This document shows positions 57,321 through 64,000 of a stretch of DNA of 64,000 nucleotides, piece by piece. How positions within the stretch are numbered: the stretch's first letter is position 1; each line of letters begins with the position of its first letter. Source of the stretch: Nilaparvata lugens (lineage: Eukaryota > Arthropoda > Insecta > Hemiptera > Delphacidae); contig NC_052507.1 in the NCBI RefSeq assembly GCF_014356525.2, forward strand, positions 38,366,368-38,430,367, given 5' to 3'. The notes beneath the pieces are model-generated. The model searched no databases. It was not told the DNA's origin and saw nothing but the letters and a program-made list of their open reading frames with translations. The translations under genes were made by a program, and so were the position numbers.

Positions 57321-58051
57321 GGCACTTTGCACACTGGGCCACCATGGAAGCGCTTCCACGGAAACGCCACAACGTGGTAGCATTGTCTCTTTCTAATCTG
57401 TCACTGCACACTAGAGCCACCAGCCACCGGCCACCAGCCACCAGCCAAGCTTCCAAGAATGTGGTGGCTCGAGCCGCCGATTTTGTTAGCCACCAGACTG
57501 TCGCGCCACCACGTCATACCATTGAGTATTATCTGTCATTGCACACTAGAGCCACCAGCTACCAGCCACCAGAAAATCATCTCCAGTTCAGTTTCAATTC
57601 AAATCAAGTTCAGTACAGTTGTCTGTTGAAGTCGTCGTGATGAATAGTGAACAATTGATACAGAAAGGTTCATTCTTGAAGTTGAAAGTAGACCAGCTAT
57701 ATGGGACAAAATTATATGCAGACCGGGATGTGAAGAAAAATTCTTGGTGGGAGCTGGTAAATCTTTTTATTAAAGAATAAAAGGGAATGAACAAAATTAA
57801 TTTGGCAAGTTATATAACCACTTTTATTGAACATTATTCATTATATTATTCAACATATGCCAATAGTCGTGCATCTTCCACGTCCATTCTTCAACTGATC
57901 ATGAGTTGACTAGTGAACTGGATTGATGAGTCAAGTGGTGGCTGCGTGGTGGTGGCGGCTGTAGTGTGCAATGCTATCAAATTTTGATGGTGGCGCTTCC
58001 ATGGAAGCTCCGGTAGAAGCGCTTCCATGGTGGCCCAGTTTGCAAAGGGCC
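57321..58051. mobile_element. Harbinger-type MITE 1, 731 bp
   Basis: Terminal inverted repeats of about 36 bp begin GGCACTTTGCACACTGGGCC on the left and GGCCCTTTGCAAACTGGGCC (reverse strand) on the right, followed in both by ACCATGGAAGCGCTTC. TAA flanks it at 57318-57320 and 58052-58054. A GG/CC-starting inverted repeat with a TAA target duplication is the PIF/Harbinger pattern. The interior has a CCACCAG-type minisatellite (57416-57450) and a repeated phrase cactagagccaccagc (57410, 57546). No transposase frame. The class is inferred from the ends alone. Confidence 0.75.
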
Positions 58052-58054
58052 TAA

Positions 58055-58405
58055 GGACCGGTTTCCGAGCTCGAGATTTAGCTAAATTCTAGACTTTAAA
58101 CAGCTGGAGTCAGAAAATTGGCTTTCCGAAACGGGGCGTAGTCGCAGTCCACGTTTAAATAAGATTTCGAAAAACTAGAAAATTAACACAGAATTAAATG
58201 AAGAGAAAATAGTGTAAAGTTCAGCTATTTTCAATCATTTAGGAATGTTTCATTACGTCAAGGAGAAACGTTTCCAATTATATAAATGAGAAAATGAAGA
58301 TTATCATAAAAACTGCGACTACACCCCATTTCGGAAAGCAAATTTTCTGACTCCAGCTGTTTAAAGTCTAGAATTTAGCTTAATCCCGAGCTCGAAAACC
58401 GGCCC
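58055..58405. mobile_element. Harbinger-type MITE 2, 351 bp
   Basis: The inverted repeats are about 92 bp with some mismatches: GGACCGGTTTCCGAGCTCG on the left against GGGCCGGTTTTCGAGCTCG (reverse strand) on the right. The shared inner block is ctttaaacagctggagtcag. TAA flanks it at 58052-58054 and 58406-58408. It starts at the base after MITE 1's right TAA, so the two elements share that TAA. Confidence 0.82.
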
Positions 58406-59228
58406 TAAGAGAGAACTGCAATTCAGCCGTCATGCCATTGGCCAAAGGGAGAATATAACCAATCATCAACCAACTCATAAGAGATTAGCTTGACTGCATC
58501 GTCATGACAACAGCCAATGGAAGTCAAGTAATAGATGATTCAACCAACCACAAGCTAACGAATGAGAGAGTAGCAATTCCTTGGCATGGTGATAGCCATG
58601 GAGCAGGCTTTACGCAGAATTCCAAATAATGTACCTCAGGAAAATGTTTCGTGTGAAGCTGAATTATTGTGCCTCAAGACATAAAAAATGTAACTGGCGG
58701 TGTCAACACCAATGATATAAAGCTGAATTTATATTCATAACACTGCCAAAAATCGGTCGCAATTTGTGATTAACGTTGACTAGGCCCTCAGTTTGTTTCA
58801 ATTTAATCGGAGTTTTTGTGAATTGAAATCATAAATCCAGTCAAAAGGTGTTGGTTCCTTTCTTGTAACAGAGCTACCACAGCATGATATAAACATAGAT
58901 GAATGTCAGATTCATTTAGACACTTATAATATATATGTATGTGGATGAAGTGTGTCTATATATAGAAACAGAAGATTTATGCCAAGTCAGACATGACACG
59001 GATTTAGACCAGTGTCAGTGTTGTCTCCATTATAAAGTAAGCACAAGTTAGCCTCTAGATTTTCAATTTAAAGGTGGAAATTAGAATAGTGATAATAATA
59101 ATAAAGACGACCACTGCGATAATGGTGAGAACATCAAAAGACCGCTCAGATGGAAGCTCAAAATTAGCCTATAAATTGTATCAATGTAGAAATCAAAAGA
59201 CATCACCCTTCGCTCGCCACAAAAATAA
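58406..59228. other. Unassigned segment
   Basis: No coding or repeat recognised. A ccaatgg phrase recurs (58438 region, 58513), without evident structure. Confidence 0.35.
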
Positions 59229-59553
59229 GAGAATTACTTAAACGATGTAATAAATAGTTCTCTACATAGGCACGGCTCATTTAACTCGGTAAGACATCTC
59301 ATTTTGGGTGAGAGGACTGACTACTCTTCTCGCCCCTCTTCCTCATACACCACAACTCTTCCTCATAGTAGCCGCTACTCCCACTCACGCCCAGAAACTA
59401 AAGCACAGGATATATACTGTGACTCCTATGATGAAACCTATGATGTATTGACTTTACCTACAGAGAAACATTCAAGGAATAAACTTCTGCGTTTCCAGAA
59501 ATTGAACGTGTATCAACCACGTGATTCGGAAAGATACACCAATTTATATAATA
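59229..59553 (+). pseudogene. Unidentified coding-like segment cut by Helitron D
   Basis: An open frame of about 108 codons, after a TAA at 59226-59228, reads with a balanced amino-acid mix: HGSFNSVRHLILGERTDYSS, then a Ser/Tyr/Thr-rich stretch (SRPSSSYTTTLPHSSRYSH), ETKAQDIYCDSYDETYDVL, KHSRNKLLRFQKLNVYQPRD and SERYTNLYN. It lacks low-complexity bias and uses many C/G third positions (cgc, ccc, cac, ctc). The sequence ttctctacatag at 59258-59269 could be a splice acceptor, which would make the exon begin near 59270. The frame runs to 59553, where Helitron D begins; past the Helitron a stop follows within three codons. I do not recognise the protein. It may be a decayed host exon or transposon coding sequence, and it may be chance. 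Confidence 0.35.
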
Positions 59554-60234
59554 CTAGCCGGCAGGCTCATTTCGCTCGCTTATCCGTCTAGAAGGGAGCT
59601 CTGCCCACTGGATCCCCAGCTCAACCATCCAAATATGAGAATAGTGGACTCGCTTCGCTCGCCTGCATTCTTTATTTGGGTTTGCTTCCTCCTATCAAAT
59701 AGACAAAATATAGATATTTCGCCTATATCGGGCGTATCTTTATCGCAATTTTGAAGTCCTCTCAAGACAAAAGTTTTAAACCCTAGCTGAACTTCTGTAC
59801 CAACTATGAAAATTTTCTCTTGATTAGTTCTTGAAAAAAGTGAGAGAACGCAAAAAAAAACGCTTGAGAACGCTGGGAAAACGCAAATAAACCTCTTATT
59901 TCGGCGTATCTTCTTTTTCGTATCTTCGGCGTAATCCTGAAGTCTTTCAAAGATATAAGGGCCTTTCTAGACCCTTGCTGAACTTCTGTACGAAATTTGA
60001 ACATGATCTATCAATTGGTTCTTGAGAAGGCCTAGAAAACGCAGGAGAAACGCAGATTTTGGGCGTATCTTTGGAGATTTTTTAAAACCCGTTCTTAGTA
60101 CGCGTCTTGAAGGCCAACTGAACATACATGCCGAATTTGAACGTATTTGATTCATTCATTACATTTTCAGTTCTGTTGATTATGAATTAGTGAGTGAGTG
60201 ATTAAATCAATGTCATTTAACTTTTATTTATAGA
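59554..60234 (-). mobile_element. Helitron D, non-autonomous, 681 bp
   Basis: On the minus strand it begins A|TCTATAAATAAAAGTTAAAT at 60234. It ends ...gagcctgccggCTAG|T at 59554, with GC-rich sequence before CTAG as expected. Insertion is between A and T with no target duplication. The interior contains two diverged repeats of a phrase like 'agggtctagaaa...gaacttctgtac' (about 59760-59815 and 59940-60005). It is unrelated in sequence to Helitrons A-C apart from the terminal pattern. No coding capacity. Confidence 0.7.
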
Positions 60235-60833
60235 TAAGCTGAGATTGGAAAAAGTATCCAAATTTCAACAGTAGCATAAATGGATTCAAAATTTAGCCGG
60301 GAAGAATAGTTATTCTTTATTTTCCCAACCTGCTACTACCGACCAATCACAAAACACTTGAAATAAACTTAGAAATTCATCTTTGCTGCAATGAGCCAAA
60401 CTCCATTATAGTATTATTTGGAACCAAATCACTACCTAATTGGATCTAACTGGAACCATATTGATTTTATATTGTACGTTTAAAACTATGTAAGTATTGT
60501 GGTGCTCTTCCTGGGGGAGTCACTCTCACCTCCAAGGATAGGACAACACACGTAGGGTGATGTAATGCTGTATTTAAATGCCTCACGTTGGGCCGGCAAA
60601 TCATGTGGTGCGTTTTTTAACGGCTTCACACATGTAGGGTGAATCTTGCACTGAGTCAGTGGTGTAGTGGCTATAAATTTTGCAATGGCGTGTGAGGACG
60701 CTGAGTGAACACCAGACTGATTGACTCACTACAAGACTCAATACAATTGTCGGAATCGCGGGAGGCCTAAACGCTCGCTCACCCTTGATTCTTCTAATGA
60801 CAAATGGTATTGTGATGAAATTTTTATAAGTAG
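60235..60833. other. Unassigned segment
   Basis: Positions 60500-60790 are GC-richer, with two cacacgtagggtga/cacatgtagggtga phrases (60548, 60627). These could belong to a retroelement extending into the LTR-like segment that follows; no coding is seen. Confidence 0.35.
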
Positions 60834-61192
60834 TGTAGCGGACGCTAAACACTGAATACGGATACCTTAAAATTATTACCTGTGAAGAATGAGCATACAA
60901 AATCATACAGGTCGAGCAAAAATCCCGATGTAGATAATTTACGGGACTGCGTCTCTAATAAGTTCTGAAGGATTAAAATACGGTATTTGACCAAATATCG
61001 TTCAGAATATACTTCGAGAACAGAGTCTTGTCGGGTTTTAAGCTCTATTGTAGGAATTTATATGATCTATGGCTGCCACTGCTGTACAATTGATGAGTTC
61101 GCTCCAAATTCGAGGTAGGTAACAGATAAAAGCTGATATATGAGCAGGTAAGGACAAAGAATAAATATCTCGATCTGACCCCACTCGCTACA
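60834..61192 (+). mobile_element. Candidate solo LTR, 359 bp
   Basis: It begins TGTAGCGGACG and ends ACCCCACTCGCTACA. TG...CA ends with a 7 bp inverted match (TGTAGCG / CGCTACA) and an AATAAA at 61160-61165, about 28 bp before the end, are the signature of an LTR. No second copy, primer-binding site, polypurine tract or gag-pol coding lies nearby. The flanks do not show a clear target duplication, so this is tentative. Confidence 0.35.
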
Positions 61193-64000
61193 TCCACTTA
61201 GACCTGTTCCAATATCCAGCTTGATTCAATTATTCCAATGATCGTATTCGATCGGTTCTTGATGATATAGAACGTATCAGACACAATAATTGACAGGCTT
61301 AAGAAATAATCGAACTCAGAAAGCGAATTAACAAAACTGAAATATATTACAATAAAATATGCAATCATACAGTGCAGGTTCAGAATTGATTTACAGGTTG
61401 ATAATAATTTGGCATTAACAGAATAGTTAAAAAATTTCTTGTGCTTGCATGATACCATGCGTGATTCAACAGAATTTTACAATTGATAAAATTTAACAGT
61501 TTGAAAAATAGTGAAAAATGAATTATAGAAAATATTTTTTAAAATGTTCGGGGTCGTGGTTCAGGCAGCGGAGGATAGTTAATCAACTACAAATTCTTAG
61601 AAATTAAATATGAATAAATTTTAGGCTCTTAATAACTAAAAGCGCTTGTCGGCGTGGCCAATAATTTAACGAAGAAAAATTTATGTTTTTCTGCACTGAA
61701 ATATTTTCGAAGCGTAGATTGGGGCCCCTTTTAAAACTTATAACTCACGTGAATTTCCTTGGCGGTCGTGGTTTTCTTCTTTAGATCAAAAATCGTTTGA
61801 TCGGCGGCAATCCAGGCTTCGGTTTCAGCACGTGGGGAATTTTAATTTAAATATCTCCTTCACCGAATTAATTAAGGGATAGTTTACTTTAAGCTTTTAA
61901 ATTTATCGATTGATGAAAACAGAAATTTATAAATAACAAATAGATTGGCCTAAAATATCGGCTCACAAATAGAACATTTAAAAATCGAACAAGAAGTTTT
62001 CACAAATAGGTCTTTGGTAACTATAAAAAGAGATCTACACGGTAAGGATTTCAAAAGGGAAGTGCTGTCTTTTCTCTAAGCTTCTAGGCTAGACCTTGCT
62101 TCTCAGAATCTCGATGTAATAATTTGCATAAAAATTTGCCATTGGTAGAACGCTTGTGACGTAGACATGACGTCAGTGGCAAGCAGTAGAATACAATTCT
62201 TTTAATTACAATAATAATTTAATTTATGTAATTCTTAAAACTGCTTAATCTTATAGACATAGTTCCTCTCATACAATGTACATGTGCTAGCGTAAATGAT
62301 AAGGCAGGGTTGTTGTCTGATAATAGATTAACATGTGTTGCTTTCAAACGATCACCTTCTTGGTGCTATTTCTATGCACTGTGATTGGCTTAGACCTGCC
62401 AAAGAGATTTAATTACCATGTGGTTCAGTTGAATTAAATCGTTAATAAATTAATATTCTTGTACAATTTTTATTAGGTTTGAGATTGTTATAATTAGTTT
62501 CTGCCATTTTATCAATAATATAATTTCATGCTATGACCTATTTAGTTACAATAAGACCTGACATATAATATAATTTCTTAAATAATAAATAATTTCAACA
62601 ATAACACATACATTTTATTTTTTTATTTGAAATTCTTGATCCTTTATGGATAGTTTTGATTTTTAGAGATGGTATTATATCTTACGTGAAGCCAGCGTGA
62701 CATTTGACAATACTTTGAATCAGTCAGCTGCGTTCGAACTGTTTTAAAAACATCTGATCGATAGTAAACAAAGTGTAACCTCAAAATCAGTGAGCGATTC
62801 ATAAATAATTTGTGCTTTATTTGCAAAATAATTATAATTTTATTGAATAATTTTCCTAGAAAAATATTCAGTACAGAACGGTACTCTTATCAAATACAGT
62901 TACTGATAAGTAAGCTTTATCGCTCGGTCGCTAACTATTCCTTTAGCAAATTCTTTCATTTTAAAAGGTAATCACAATTTTTCTCTCTTTTCATGAGATC
63001 TATTTGAAAGATTCATCACACAAAAGCCCCCAGGATATTTTAAATAGGTAATTGGGAGACGAGTCGAAACAATGACTATTTGAAAAATCCGATATTGTGA
63101 TGAATACACCATTTCATCTCCTTACTTCTACGAAAACTCACACTTAACACTAAAAACAATATATCGTGCACTTTTGGCTACGAAAAATAAATAATTGATT
63201 GTTCCTTTCATTGGATACAATCGAAATACAATAATTAATGAGGTCTCTTTGGATCCTTCATTAAAACAACTCCACAACTTCCATTCACGGGTGGCTTATG
63301 AGCAGACCCATAACTATAACAACTATACAAGATTTCACATATTACTTCTAAGATTTGAATAGTATTTGCAACAAATATAGACTTTCATCATTTTTTCATA
63401 GTTATTATAGGTTTCGACTCTTTGGTTTGGCTTTTACATAAATTGGGTGAGAGTGTGATTTTACTTCGGTGACTTGACAATCGTCTACCGTTTGACTCGA
63501 GCAATTCTTATTTGCGCTTAGTACGTTGCGTACAAACAGGATTACACTTGAAATGGCTTTCTTGATTTTTATCAATGTTGGTTACCAATATTAAGTCCTT
63601 AAGATTACATTTATCAATTTGAATTACAATTCATGATCTTTTGATGCAACAGTAATAAATTTCACATTTAAAGGTAAGAATTTCATTTTCTTTGGAGTTT
63701 TTTAGAGATACATTCATATATGACATAGAACATGCGCATTTCGTGCAAATTAACATAAATATATATTTTTGGTTGCGTTTTTGCTTATGATTTCACATTA
63801 AATAATATGTTACATTAATAATTGAATAACGATATTGCTTGGATTCTATTAACATTGACTCTAGGATTTCGTACACATTGGTTGGTGGGACGAAGAAAAT
63901 TATCGAACAGGCGTTGGTTCTGAATAGATTTTTCTATTGATTCTGTATTTCAAGGTTAGATTTACACATTTTTTCAAATAAACTTTGTTTATTTTCTTTC
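61193..64000. other. Unassigned 2.8 kb right flank
   Basis: AT-rich sequence with no coding frame above 90 codons that looks real, and no RNA gene. A palindrome-like tgacgtagacatgacgtca lies at 62158-62176. Positions 61540-61860 are somewhat GC-richer without an identifiable element. Confidence 0.35.

Noticed and set aside
62158..62176. tgacgtagacatgacgtca palindrome, considered as a CRE-type regulatory site.
   Set aside because: A short motif of this kind is expected by chance, and no promoter or gene is nearby.

Overview
This is eukaryotic, AT-rich, gene-poor DNA packed with transposon relics. The mix of elements points to an arthropod, most likely an insect: seven CR1/Jockey-type non-LTR retrotransposon copies, short non-autonomous Helitrons ending in CTAG, MITEs with TA or TAA target duplications, foldback repeats, and GT/TA/CT microsatellites. 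The repeat style suggests a hemipteran, but that is an impression, not a proof. I found no intact host gene, tRNA, rRNA, CRISPR array, operon or other prokaryotic feature. Almost all convincing protein-coding sequence is reverse-transcriptase (RT), endonuclease (APE) or ORF1 sequence of decayed retrotransposons.

Layout. 1-8.7 kb: repeat family R1 with an internal (GT)n (1026-1878), a long inverted-repeat element R2 (about 1970-3090), a foldback family R3 (3871-7189) that has swallowed a minus-strand RT fragment (5057-6000), and a 364 bp TA-flanked MITE (8362-8725). 8.8-12.25 kb: a minus-strand CR1-like element (NLR-2) with a PHD-finger ORF1, fused by internal deletion to the tail of its APE. 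12.3-23.7 kb: mostly unassigned sequence with two large polypyrimidine tracts and a direct-repeat pair at 16-17 kb. 23.76-30.1 kb: two retroelements meeting tail to tail, a plus-strand fragment (NLR-3) and a minus-strand element (NLR-4) whose RT gene is split by a 2,544 bp Helitron (26510-29053). 34.3-39.54 kb: the most complete retroelement (NLR-5), with a coiled-coil plus SGNH-esterase ORF1 and an APE-RT ORF2. 40.3-44.8 kb: a second R1 copy with a longer (GT)n, and two Helitron 5' ends served by one 3' end. 46.6-47.2 kb: a polypurine tract. 48.8-54.9 kb: two related plus-strand APE/RT elements (NLR-6, NLR-7). 57.3-58.4 kb: two Harbinger-type MITEs back to back, sharing one TAA. 59.2-60.2 kb: an unrecognised open frame cut off by another Helitron. 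60.8-61.2 kb: a possible solo LTR. The remainder shows nothing I can assign.

The most informative observations are (1) Helitron A: removing it between an A and a T rejoins the host RT reading frame exactly; (2) the TAA-MITE-TAA-MITE-TAA array; (3) a U_UUU_UUA slippery heptamer inside the short ORF1/ORF2 overlap of NLR-5; (4) the paired 5' ends at the 41.5-44.8 kb Helitron locus; (5) an unidentified coding-like segment disrupted by Helitron D. None is proven by sequence reading alone. Terms such as Helitron and Harbinger rest on terminal motifs and target sites, because no transposase or Rep/Hel protein is present in the window.
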